Part shown: piece by piece, positions 18,425-26,337 of the stretch
Numbering within the stretch: the first letter of the stretch is position 1
How the letters are laid out: every line of letters begins with the position of its first letter
DNA from: CAWFGW01 sp963815495
GTDB lineage: Bacteria; Bacteroidota; Bacteroidia; Cytophagales; JAAEPT01
Direction of reading: 5' to 3'
Length of the DNA: 64,000 nt
Assembly: GCA_963815495.1 (NCBI GenBank)
Contig: CAWFGW010000031.1
Span: 124,001-188,000 of the forward strand
Program-made: the position numbers and the translations under genes
Notes under the pieces: generated by a model
Database searches by the model: none
Told to the model about the DNA's origin: nothing
What the model saw: only the letters and a program-made list of their open reading frames with translations

Positions 18425-19279
18425 TTAAGACCCCATTCGCTCTACTAAGTGAGATATAGATATCCTATAGATTACCACTGAAAACAGCAACATAAACACA
18501 GCTATTAAACTTACAATTATAAAGCTATTCAAATCGTAAATTTCTCCATTTGTTAACCAATTCCTCGCATTCATTAACAGGGGAGTAACAGGATTTAAAA
18601 CATTTATTTTATAAGCCATTCCAGTCCCTTTGGAAAGGGGATAAATCACGGGTAACATAAATATTAAAAATTGAAATATAATCTGTAATCCTTTTTGAAT
18701 ATCAGTATATAGTAACCCTAAAGGAGTTAATAAAATACCAATTGCAAGTCCCATGAAAACTAATGACAGAATTGCAATAGGTGCAAAAACAATCATGAAA
18801 GTTGGAATTGATAGGTTGATGACTAAAAACGCTAATAATATTAACAACTTAATACCTGAATTAAACATGACATCATAAAAAGAGGCTAATATCAGTGATT
18901 CTCGTGGGAAATTAAGTTTCACTAAAATAGAACGAGCACTTTGAATGGTTCTCAAAGGAGATTGAACCGATTCAACAAATATTTGCCATAACATGATTCC
19001 TGAAAAAACATATACGGGATAAGGTATTTCAGTAGGTCCAAAGTCAACAACTTTATTTCCCCTCAAAAATATCCAAATTGCAGCAGTGGCAATTGGTGGC
19101 AAAAAAGCCCAAAGCAAACCAAATACAGATTGACGATACATCGCTTTTTTATTCCTTATGAATAATTGCCGAGCTAAACTTTTCCCGTCAACAAAACCTT
19201 TAATAATATTTGAAAAAAGCAATTTGAAGTTGCTTAATTCTGAAAGAGGAGAATAAACCGTTTCCTTTAATTGTGTCAT
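18425..19279 (-). CDS. wzm: Polysaccharide ABC exporter permease (Wzm-like)
   Basis: This 284-residue ABC-2 type inner-membrane permease forms the channel for glycan export with the Wzt-like ATPase. A cytoplasmic N-terminal amphipathic region (LARQLFIRNKKAMYRQSVFG) precedes about six hydrophobic helices, beginning LLWAFLPPIATAAIWIFL and ending IIVSLIAVFMLLFSVVIY. FIRNKKAMYRQSVFGLLW resembles the coupling helix of O-antigen/teichoic-acid exporters. Partner genes lie downstream in the same operon. This kind of exporter moves whole chains, unlike Wzx/Wzy systems, and I see neither wzx nor wzy in the window. Confidence 0.9.
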   Translation of the reverse strand: MTQLKETVYSPLSELSNFKLLFSNIIKGFVDGKSLARQLFIRNKKAMYRQSVFGLLWAFLPPIATAAIWIFLRGNKVVDFGPTEIPYPVYVFSGIMLWQIFVESVQSPLRTIQSARSILVKLNFPRESLILASFYDVMFNSGIKLLILLAFLVINLSIPTFMIVFAPIAILSLVFMGLAIGILLTPLGLLYTDIQKGLQIIFQFLIFMLPVIYPLSKGTGMAYKINVLNPVTPLLMNARNWLTNGEIYDLNSFIIVSLIAVFMLLFSVVIYRISISHLVERMGS

Positions 19280-19328
19280 TTTATTTATTTGAACATCAAA
19301 ATTAATTATTATCTAACTACTTCAAAGC

Positions 19329-20246
19329 TTAATTTAGATACTTGAGCCCCACCTCCTGGTTAACTTCTCGACTAAGCTTTAACTGAGCTAGTTTTTTCAA
19401 AAACAAACTCAGTACTTTCCCATAATATTGATAATTATTAAAATCCCCTTTAATCAAGGATTTAATGCGTTTGCTGATTAATATTTTTTTCTGCTTTGCT
19501 ACCTGTGAGTCTAACTCTTTTGATAGGTCACTACACGTTGATAAACAGTCAATAACTGCTCTTTCAACCGATTTTCTCTTGGTTTCAAATACGCGATCCT
19601 CACGATCATGAAAAGCTTTCGTGTCAGATAACACACCAACTTTTAATTGATGAAAATGAAGTCGGTAAATAAAATTCACATCTTCACCATAATGTGAAAA
19701 CAATGGATCAAATGCGCCAACCTTTTCTAAGCAACTTTTAGATACCAACCAAGCTGCAGCATTTACAAAAGACACTTCATGTACAAATGGCCTAGTCTTA
19801 GTGATGATACTGCTATACATTTCTCTCCCTCCCTCCTGAGTAATATATTTATAAAATTTATAATCCAGCAGATTACCTTCCCCATTAAAATGTAAGGGAC
19901 TAAGAATGCCATAATCTGGATTTTCTCTTAAAGCAATTTGTAGTTTTTCAATCGTATCTTCTTCAACCCACGCATCTTGATTTAGCAGAAAAAAACTATC
20001 GGCACCAGCGTCTAACGCTTTTTTTATTGCTAAATTATTAGCCTTTCCAAATCCTAAATTATCTTTTGACTCTATTAATGTAACTTCCGGAAAATCGTTT
20101 TTGATTAGCTGAACTGTTCTATCAGACGAATTATTGTCTACGACTATTGTTTGAAGTTTTATTGAGCTATTTTGAAGACTTGAAAAACATTGCTGCACCC
20201 ATTTTGTAGCGTTATAAGTGACAATTATTACAAAAACTTTTTCCAT
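19329..20246 (-). CDS. Family 2 glycosyltransferase (rhamnosyltransferase-like)
   Basis: This 305-residue GT-A enzyme resembles WbbL/RfbF rhamnosyltransferases. FVIIVTYNATKWVQQC starts the fold, VVDNNSSDRTVQLI and ESKDNLGFGKANN bind the nucleotide sugar, and FLLNQDAWVEEDT carries the metal-binding motif. SFVNAAAWLVSKSCLEKVGAFDP and FSHYGEDVNFIYRLH hold the catalytic-loop acids. No membrane segments are evident. The gene lies between the LegC-like aminotransferase (63-bp gap) and the exporter permease (49-bp gap). The donor is not determined; GDP-fucose and dTDP-sugars are both possible. Confidence 0.88.
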   Translation of the reverse strand: MEKVFVIIVTYNATKWVQQCFSSLQNSSIKLQTIVVDNNSSDRTVQLIKNDFPEVTLIESKDNLGFGKANNLAIKKALDAGADSFFLLNQDAWVEEDTIEKLQIALRENPDYGILSPLHFNGEGNLLDYKFYKYITQEGGREMYSSIITKTRPFVHEVSFVNAAAWLVSKSCLEKVGAFDPLFSHYGEDVNFIYRLHFHQLKVGVLSDTKAFHDREDRVFETKRKSVERAVIDCLSTCSDLSKELDSQVAKQKKILISKRIKSLIKGDFNNYQYYGKVLSLFLKKLAQLKLSREVNQEVGLKYLN

Positions 20247-20309
20247 TAACTTTCTAAAACAGCTTTATTTTGAAAGATGCAATTTAACAAAAAAGAACCA
20301 TCTGAGTAA

Positions 20310-21455
20310 TTAAAAACTATAAAGAGAACCACTTGGTAATGAGACAAGCCGCTCAAAAATATGATAGGAAGTACTTAGTGGATCAGTATTCAAACGCTGA
20401 TAAATAGGCAAATCATCTATTGGCCACCATGCTGGTCGTGCTTCAATTTGATGTGCATTTAAATATGCTAGTAGTTCATCTCTTTCTCTTTGTGAACTCA
20501 ATAATATATTATTTAACCAAAAATTTGAGTGACATTTTTTAGGCTCTTCTAAAAATGGAATAGCATGAGCGGCAAAAAAGTCGCGATAAGCTGATGTTAT
20601 TTTTGATTTATATATCTTAATCTGCTCTAAATGTTCAATTTGCATCAAGCCTATTATGGCGCTAAGTCCATTCATTTTATAATTGTAACCCACAACAGCA
20701 TGATAATAATTAAAGCCTCTTTTTTCTTTTCCTTGATTAATTATTTGCTCCGCTTTTAAATAGTCTTCTTTGTTTTTACAAACCAATGCTCCTCCACCCG
20801 AGGTAGATATTAGTTTATTCCCGTTAAAACTAAAACACCCCATTCGACCAAAAGTACCGCAAAATTGAGTTTTATACCTACTAGAAAATGCTTGTGCAGC
20901 ATCTTCTATTAAATCAATAGCGTATTGATTTAATATTGCCTGAATTTCCTCTAATAAAGCAGGATGACCAAAAGCATGAACTAACAGACATAAACTCACT
21001 TTTTTACCTGATGAAATATGGTAGCACTTTCCGTCAACCACCTTGCATTTTTCAACTAAAAATACCCGTAGAGCTTCTGGAGAAATCGCCAACGTTTCTT
21101 TGTCTATATCAATAAACCAGGGTGTTGCTCCGCAGTAATTAATTACATTTGCTGTAGCAACAAATGAAAAAGGAGTGGTTATAACTAAATCATCTACTCC
21201 AACCCCACTCACTAACAATGCCGTATGTAAGGCAGAAGTGCCAGAATTTGTAGCCAACACATATTTACATCCCAAATGCTCACCTAGTGCATTTTCAAAT
21301 TCTGTAACCGATTGACTGGCTGTAGAAGACAAACCTGTCTTCAACTCTTGTCCCAAGCGAGCTACATCGTCTGGAAAGACAAAAGGTGCATGCAAAGGAA
21401 TTTGACCTTGAGTCTCAAAAAGTGACTGAATAAATGGTACTAAAGCTTCTTTCAT
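20310..21455 (-). CDS. LegC-like sugar aminotransferase (DegT/DnrJ family)
   Basis: This 381-residue PLP-dependent aminotransferase probably makes an amino sugar nucleotide for nonulosonic-acid synthesis. It follows the LegC family closely: IPLHAPFVFP, ATNSGTSALHTALL, TPFSFVATANVINYCGATP, LAISPEALRVFL, LLVHAFGHPALLEEI, LIEDAAQAFSSRY and CFSFNGNKLISTSGGGAL, where the lysine binds PLP, then YNYKMNGLSAIIGL. Start at the ATG at 21455, which makes an ATGA overlap with asnB; an upstream start would only add asnB-overlapping residues. If it is LegC, the product would be UDP-4-amino-4,6-dideoxy-N-acetylglucosamine; this is inference from family resemblance. Confidence 0.82.
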   Translation of the reverse strand: MKEALVPFIQSLFETQGQIPLHAPFVFPDDVARLGQELKTGLSSTASQSVTEFENALGEHLGCKYVLATNSGTSALHTALLVSGVGVDDLVITTPFSFVATANVINYCGATPWFIDIDKETLAISPEALRVFLVEKCKVVDGKCYHISSGKKVSLCLLVHAFGHPALLEEIQAILNQYAIDLIEDAAQAFSSRYKTQFCGTFGRMGCFSFNGNKLISTSGGGALVCKNKEDYLKAEQIINQGKEKRGFNYYHAVVGYNYKMNGLSAIIGLMQIEHLEQIKIYKSKITSAYRDFFAAHAIPFLEEPKKCHSNFWLNNILLSSQRERDELLAYLNAHQIEARPAWWPIDDLPIYQRLNTDPLSTSYHIFERLVSLPSGSLYSF

Positions 21456-23350
21456 GCTGAATGATTTTTTTTCCACCACGATTGAAAGACTAGTAACATC
21501 CATATTTGAGCATGAATATCTTCTGGGTTAGAAGAAAATAATTTTTGCTTCAGTTCTTGCACATACTGGACATTAAACAAACCTTGTTCTTTGATAAATG
21601 TGTCCGACAATAAATCGTTTTCTATTCGTGAACGGAGTCCCGTCTTAAACCATTTTAACAAAGGGACTTCAAAGCCATGTTTTGGTCTGTTATACAATTC
21701 TTGGGGTAACATATCACGAAAGGTATCCTGCACAATGCGTTTTTTCATCGTCTTGTTTACTTTCGAATCAATTGGTAAACTAAAGGCAAAATCAACAACT
21801 TCATGATCTAAAAAAGGGACTCTCACTTCTAATGAATTTGCCATTGACATTAAATCCACCTTGGTTAACATGTCGCTTTGCAACACCAAATCAACATCGG
21901 TCCGTAGCACTTCATTGAAATCCCCATTTTTTGAAAAGAACCGAAGTAAATAGGCTTTTCTATCTTGGTAATTCACTTCTTGTTCTGGCGAGTAGTGATG
22001 TACAAACAAATTATTAGTTTGTTCTTCACCAACATAACGGCACCATAACCAATAGCGTTCCTGAGCAGACAAATGTTGTCCTTTTGCAAATCGCTGAAAC
22101 TGCCGTACACGATTACTTAAAGGAAAATTTCGTGATTTAGGTAATGCATTCCACAACGGCAAACCAGCAGTGATCAGGTTTTCCATAAAACCAGCGTTCC
22201 GCGCACGAAACTCCCCCATATGTTTGTTATAACCACTAAACACTTCATCCGCACCATCGCCTGATAAGGCTACCGTAACATGCTTTCGAGTCAACCGAGA
22301 GAGTATATGGACAGGCAGCGCAGACGAGTCGCCAAATGGTTCGTCTATGTAGTTCAAGACATCATCCAGTTCACCAAATAAATCATCATTACTCAGCTTA
22401 AATGTAGTATGATCAGAGCCAATTTTTTTTGCGACTAACTCCGCATATTTTGTTTCATCAAAAAAAGCTTCTTCTTGGTAACCGATGGAAAAGGTTTTTA
22501 ATTTAGTGGTCTTTTCAGCGGCCAATGAGCAAATTACTGAAGAATCAATGCCTCCGCTTAAAAATGCTCCTAAAGGCACATCTGAAATCATTCTTTTTTC
22601 AATCGACTGATCTAATAACTCACGCAGTCGTTCTTGTTGTTGAGCATAATTTAATGAGGTGTAGTTGGTGATTGAATAGTTGAGTTCATAAAAAGGCTTA
22701 ATAGCCATTTCACCTTTTTTCACCACTAAATAATGACCTGGTTTAAGTTTGTGTATGTTTTCGTAACAGGTATAGGGTTGAGGTATGTAGCTCAACTGGA
22801 AATACAACTTCAAACTATTATAGTCAAACTCACGCTTGATTTTAAACGCTTTCATTGCTTTCATTTCTGAAGCAAAAACAAACTTGCTTTCATCCATGTA
22901 ATAAATCAATGGCTTGATGCCAAAGCGGTCGCGAGCCATGAACAATGATTCTGATTCTTTATCATAAATGGCAAAAGAGAAAAAACCATTTAATTGCTGA
23001 AGGCATTGTTCTTTATGCTCAATATATAAGTTTAAGAGTACTTCAGTATCAGAATCGGAGTGGAACGCATAACCTTTTGATTTTAGTTCCTCTCGTAACT
23101 CTTTATAGTTAAAAATCTCACCATTAAACACAAGGGCATACCGTTCCGAGGCATCTTTCATCGGTTGTTTGCCATGGTAAGAGGTATCTAAAATAGACAA
23201 CCTTCGATGCCCCATGGCAATTTGTTCTTTGGTGTAGTAACCAAGGCTGTCGGGTCCGCGCTTTGCTAAACTTTCAGTTGCTGCGCCAATATTGGGCATA
23301 TATAAACGGCCAATTTCACTAAAAGCGAGTATTCCAGTTATTCCACACAT
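21452..23350 (-). CDS. asnB: Glutamine-hydrolysing asparagine synthetase (AsnB-like)
   Basis: This 632-residue amidotransferase takes ammonia from glutamine and uses ATP to form an amide. The start is fixed by MCGITGILAF: Cys2 becomes the N-terminal nucleophile, so the ATG at 23350 is right and one 9 bp upstream is not. KRGPDSLGYY, LVFNGEIFNYKELR and SDSDTEVLL belong to the glutaminase domain; LGAFLSGGIDSSVICSLA is the PP-loop ATP site, and VALSGDGADEVFSGY and LEVRVPFLDHEVVDFA follow. AsnB homologues at the head of glycan clusters often amidate sugars such as uronic acids rather than aspartate, so either role is possible. It is the first gene of the leftward cluster. Confidence 0.9.
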   Translation of the reverse strand: MCGITGILAFSEIGRLYMPNIGAATESLAKRGPDSLGYYTKEQIAMGHRRLSILDTSYHGKQPMKDASERYALVFNGEIFNYKELREELKSKGYAFHSDSDTEVLLNLYIEHKEQCLQQLNGFFSFAIYDKESESLFMARDRFGIKPLIYYMDESKFVFASEMKAMKAFKIKREFDYNSLKLYFQLSYIPQPYTCYENIHKLKPGHYLVVKKGEMAIKPFYELNYSITNYTSLNYAQQQERLRELLDQSIEKRMISDVPLGAFLSGGIDSSVICSLAAEKTTKLKTFSIGYQEEAFFDETKYAELVAKKIGSDHTTFKLSNDDLFGELDDVLNYIDEPFGDSSALPVHILSRLTRKHVTVALSGDGADEVFSGYNKHMGEFRARNAGFMENLITAGLPLWNALPKSRNFPLSNRVRQFQRFAKGQHLSAQERYWLWCRYVGEEQTNNLFVHHYSPEQEVNYQDRKAYLLRFFSKNGDFNEVLRTDVDLVLQSDMLTKVDLMSMANSLEVRVPFLDHEVVDFAFSLPIDSKVNKTMKKRIVQDTFRDMLPQELYNRPKHGFEVPLLKWFKTGLRSRIENDLLSDTFIKEQGLFNVQYVQELKQKLFSSNPEDIHAQIWMLLVFQSWWKKNHSA

Positions 23351-23356
23351 AGTAAA

Positions 23357-23364
23357 CAAAGCTA
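23357..23364 (-). promoter_or_regulatory. Possible -7 promoter element upstream of asnB
   Basis: Read on the minus strand this is TAGCTTTG, a full match to the Bacteroidota -7 consensus TAnnTTTG, just before the asnB start codon. The spacing would make the transcript almost leaderless. No good TTG at -33 is visible, so the match may be chance. Confidence 0.25.
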
Positions 23365-23461
23365 CGGATTTCTGTTTTGTCGTGGGCTTTTTTTATGAAT
23401 TGTGAATAATTAATAACATTTCATGTACCTACCTCAACAAAAAGCAGTTAATTTTAACCTA

Positions 23462-23998
23462 ATGAAGAGTTTAAAATTTGCTTTAATACTATTTTTTTTC
23501 GTTACACTACTCAATTCTTGCGGAAGTAAAAAACACAAAACCTACGCACAGAAAACCTACAAGAGTAGTAAAACTACCTCAACCCCAACCCATAAAGAGA
23601 CTAAAAATTCGGGTAAAACATATACTGTAATAAATGAAGCTCGCAATTACTTTGGTACAAAGTACCGCTATGGAGGCACGGATAAAAGAGGTATTGATTG
23701 TTCAGGCTTAATGTGTGCTGCTTACCAAAGTATTGGTGTAGAGTTACCTCGAACATCTGGTGAGCAGAGTACCATTGGCAAAAGAGTCTATATTGGCGAA
23801 CTTCAACCTGGTGATTTAGTATTTTTTGGCACTTCACCCAACAGTAAAAAAATCACCCATGTTGGACTTATTTCTGATGTATCCAGTAGCAGTATTAAAT
23901 TCATTCATGCCTCTACGCGAGCAGGTGTGGTAGAGTCTGAGTTACTTTCGAACTGGTACAAACCACGGTATATTATGGCGGTTAGACCTTTAAAATAA
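23462..23998 (+). CDS. NlpC/P60 cell-wall endopeptidase, lipoprotein
   Basis: This 178-residue exported lipoprotein probably cuts peptide cross-links in peptidoglycan. The start at 23462 gives a clean lipoprotein signal: a charged start, a phenylalanine-rich helix and the lipobox LLNSC with the lipidated Cys20. A Thr/Lys-rich linker follows, then an NlpC/P60 domain with catalytic Cys80 in IDCSGLMCAAY, His133 in THVG and a polar third residue near FIHAST. It is divergent from asnB, with about 110 bp between the start codons. An upstream ATG would bury the signal peptide and is rejected. Confidence 0.92.
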   Translation: MKSLKFALILFFFVTLLNSCGSKKHKTYAQKTYKSSKTTSTPTHKETKNSGKTYTVINEARNYFGTKYRYGGTDKRGIDCSGLMCAAYQSIGVELPRTSGEQSTIGKRVYIGELQPGDLVFFGTSPNSKKITHVGLISDVSSSSIKFIHASTRAGVVESELLSNWYKPRYIMAVRPLK

Positions 23999-24057
23999 TT
24001 AGAAGCCAAATTCAGAATAGATATTCAAATTCTATTTGTATATTCGGCTTCCAAAAT

Positions 24058-24131
24058 GGGGAATTAGCTCAGTTGGCTAGAGCACTACGCTGGCAGTGTA
24101 GGGGTCATCGGTTCGAATCCGATATTCTCCA
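24058..24131 (+). tRNA. tRNA-Ala (anticodon GGC)
   Basis: A full cloverleaf is present: 7-bp acceptor stem GGGGAAT/ATTCTCC with the G3:U70 pair that identifies alanine tRNAs, AGCTCAGTTGGCTAGAGC D arm, anticodon stem CTACG/TGTAG around CTGGCAG (anticodon at 24092-24094), and the GGTTCGAATCC T arm. The discriminator is A and CCA is not encoded. An imperfect stem-loop (GAAGCC at 24002, GGCTTC at 24046) lies just upstream. Confidence 0.96.
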
Positions 24132-24140
24132 CTTTTTAAT

Positions 24141-25784
24141 TTACAACTCTCCATTTATACTATAATACTCCAAAGCAGCTAATAAATATACTAGAGGTGC
24201 ATTCCAGTTGATGGCAATTTCATTGGTAGAATAACTACAAACATCATCAAAATAACATTTCGCATTATAATTTGAGGTATAACCTGTACATTGATCTTGT
24301 TTACCATTATGAGGTCCTCCTGCCATAAACCCTGGCACTGGCTGTAACACACCATCATCTACAGATGGTCTATGGTGAATTTTCATTGGCGTTTTATGCC
24401 CGTGTCCCGTCACATAAGAATATCCGGTTGGGTTTTTACCTAAAATATAATCCAACAAACCAGAAGCTGCCTTCAAGTACTTTTTATCTTTGGTGACGCG
24501 ATATGCCTGCACTAAAATCAAACCCTGATTAGCAGCAGTACCATTGCTACCCCATACAAAATCACCATTGCTATGTCCCATGGATACTCTGAATACATTC
24601 GATTCATAATAGGCGTAGAGTTTATCGGCTTCTTTTATCAATTCATCCTTGCTCTTGCTCTTTCCTGTAACATTTAACTCAGATATCACACCTAGCGGAG
24701 CAACATAATTCCAGCCAGGCACTCCAACAAAACTAAGTTGACCATCTGCATCCTGCTGGTTGGCTAATGCAAATTCTTTGTCCGCCCAAAACTCCTCATC
24801 ACCAATACTATTATCGCCATACTCTCCTGTTTTAACTCCCTCAGGATTTTTAAATTTCATATCTGGATGAGCTTTCGCCCATTCAAGTGCTTTTTTTGAG
24901 GCACTTAAATATCCTTCTACATCACCAAAAACAGCTAATCGTGCTACATAAGACATCACGGCACTAAAATCATATGCTGCTGCGGCTGACTTTCGCACAA
25001 AGTACCGCTGATCCACAGCTTTGTGAGGCATCACATGAGGACTGAAAGTTTCTGTCGTTAATTTATGGTAGACACCTCCATCATTGGGATCCTGCATCGT
25101 GACCATCCAGTCAACATTCCACTTTATTTCATCCAATAAATCTGGGGTTGTGTTTCCGCTTTCAGGGATGTCAAGATTCAGTGTATCAAAAAGTGATTTA
25201 TAATTATCATAAGCCAACAATAACTCGTAGGTACTAATACCACTATTTACAATATACTTGTTATAATCACCAGCATCATACCATCCCTTAGGTGAGGAAA
25301 AAATAGATCCTTCAGGTCGTAAGCTATCAGCAGCTGACCAATGAATTTTCACAGAAGTATCAGGGTGACCTGCTTTTCGAGCATATTCGCCCGCATGTTT
25401 TTCTAACAATTCGGTTCCAGCTCGATTGAAATAAAATGCTTTAACCGCTGCTTTTAAAGTTTCATGATACGGATTTTTAGCAATTTCAAACGCTTGGCTC
25501 CGACCATAATCTAAAACGGAAAGAAAAAACTTACCTTCTTGTTTAAATTCAGAAAAATCTAACAAGGAATATTTTTCCCCAGCTTGGTTCCAATATTCGG
25601 CAGGTTTAATTTTCCCACCAAAAACTTTTTTCCCTGTTGCTACAGAGATAATTGAAAAAGAAGTTAGCTCAGTTTGATCTATTACAGCATATTTAGCGCC
25701 TTCTGTAAAATAGCCAATTTGATTATAATAAAACTGTTGTGCATATAAATTACACGTGATTAATAAACAAAGTAAAGTTCTCAT
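24141..25784 (-). CDS. Glycoside hydrolase family 9 (endoglucanase/cellodextrinase-like)
   Basis: This 547-residue exported enzyme hydrolyses beta-1,4-glucans or their oligomers by inversion. A short signal peptide (MRTLLCLLITCNLYAQ) is followed by the N-terminal Ig-like CelD_N domain (residues 17-100) and an (alpha/alpha)6 barrel. The catalytic base pair is Asp170/Asp173 in GWYDAGDYNKY, and the proton donor is Glu522 in TNEIAINWNAP. HHRPSVDDG and GPHNGKQDQ are the usual active-site loops. There is no T9SS tail or carbohydrate-binding module, so it is probably periplasmic and could act on imported oligosaccharides. It converges with tRNA-Ala and is monocistronic. Confidence 0.93.
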   Translation of the reverse strand: MRTLLCLLITCNLYAQQFYYNQIGYFTEGAKYAVIDQTELTSFSIISVATGKKVFGGKIKPAEYWNQAGEKYSLLDFSEFKQEGKFFLSVLDYGRSQAFEIAKNPYHETLKAAVKAFYFNRAGTELLEKHAGEYARKAGHPDTSVKIHWSAADSLRPEGSIFSSPKGWYDAGDYNKYIVNSGISTYELLLAYDNYKSLFDTLNLDIPESGNTTPDLLDEIKWNVDWMVTMQDPNDGGVYHKLTTETFSPHVMPHKAVDQRYFVRKSAAAAYDFSAVMSYVARLAVFGDVEGYLSASKKALEWAKAHPDMKFKNPEGVKTGEYGDNSIGDEEFWADKEFALANQQDADGQLSFVGVPGWNYVAPLGVISELNVTGKSKSKDELIKEADKLYAYYESNVFRVSMGHSNGDFVWGSNGTAANQGLILVQAYRVTKDKKYLKAASGLLDYILGKNPTGYSYVTGHGHKTPMKIHHRPSVDDGVLQPVPGFMAGGPHNGKQDQCTGYTSNYNAKCYFDDVCSYSTNEIAINWNAPLVYLLAALEYYSINGEL

Positions 25785-26093
25785 TTCACTATTCGGATTG
25801 TTGAATAGTACAATATCTTTATTTATCGATCAATTTTTATATTTAACCCACTTCAAAAAGCTTTTTTCATGGTTATAACCTGAATATGCACGCTTTATAT
25901 TTGCGCATAAATTAAAACATAAGCTAATGACTTACAGTAAATTACACACTTTATACGTTTGCCGTAATATCACATTAATTGATACCTAATAAATCCAGAA
26001 GATAACCTCATTTATTTTATTAATTATAAACTTTTATGCCTTTGGCATAGTTTATGAACTATAGTAACTACTAACCTTTTAAACCATATTGAC
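25785..26093. other. Gene-free stretch between the GH9 gene and a small gene
   Basis: This AT-rich 309 bp separates divergent genes, so promoters for both should lie here. The plus strand has TATATTTG at 25896-25903, matching the -7 consensus TAnnTTTG, but no clear -33 TTG before it. If used it would give the small gene a leader of about 185 nt that contains the inverted repeat at 26026-26055. No open frame is worth calling. Confidence 0.4.
26026..26055. promoter_or_regulatory. Long inverted repeat upstream of the 56-residue gene
   Basis: ATAAAC-TTT-TATGCC then TTT then GGCATA-GTTTAT: two 12-base complementary arms, with a 3-base bulge in the left arm and a 3-base loop. It lies 39 bp before the ATG at 26094. 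It could be an operator for a dimeric repressor or a hairpin in the mRNA leader. Confidence 0.45.
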
Positions 26094-26264
26094 ATGAATA
26101 ATAACAATGAAAAAATAGTAAAAGTAGTTAACCGATATACACGAGTGAAAAACTACATTAAAAAATCAATGAATGAGTCTGACTTAAACACTTACGTGCA
26201 ACAGTTGATTCAAGCTGACAGATTAAAAAGCCAACTAGTTACAGAACTAATCAACAACAAATAA
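26094..26264 (+). CDS. Small hypothetical protein, 56 residues
   Basis: I do not recognise a family. Translation from the ATG at 26094 gives a 56-residue, charged, soluble protein starting MNNNNEKIVKVVNRYTRVKN and ending TELINNK; it appears fully helical (NESDLNTYVQQLIQADRLKS) with no signal peptide or membrane segment. Support for a real gene comes from its context: it is followed after 22 bp by a perfect intrinsic terminator, sits behind a marked inverted repeat, and fills an otherwise empty gap. The helix-only make-up would suit a small regulator or adaptor, but that is speculation. Confidence 0.55.
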   Translation: MNNNNEKIVKVVNRYTRVKNYIKKSMNESDLNTYVQQLIQADRLKSQLVTELINNK

Positions 26265-26286
26265 CCTCCAATTCTCTATTAAACAA

Positions 26287-26320
26287 AAAAAAGCCTTGAG
26301 ATTAATCTCAAGGCTTTTTT
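26287..26320. terminator. Bidirectional intrinsic terminator
   Basis: A perfect 17-bp inverted repeat (A-run, GCCTTGAGATT/AATCTCAAGGC, T-run) with no loop beyond the turn. It lies between the small plus-strand gene and the end of the minus-strand FN3/T9SS gene and can serve both. Confidence 0.9.
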
Positions 26321-26337
26321 ATGGAGTATATACTTGA

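Noticed and set aside
25896..25903. TATATTTG as a firm promoter
   Set aside because: It matches the -7 consensus, but there is no -33 TTG at proper spacing; kept only as a possibility.
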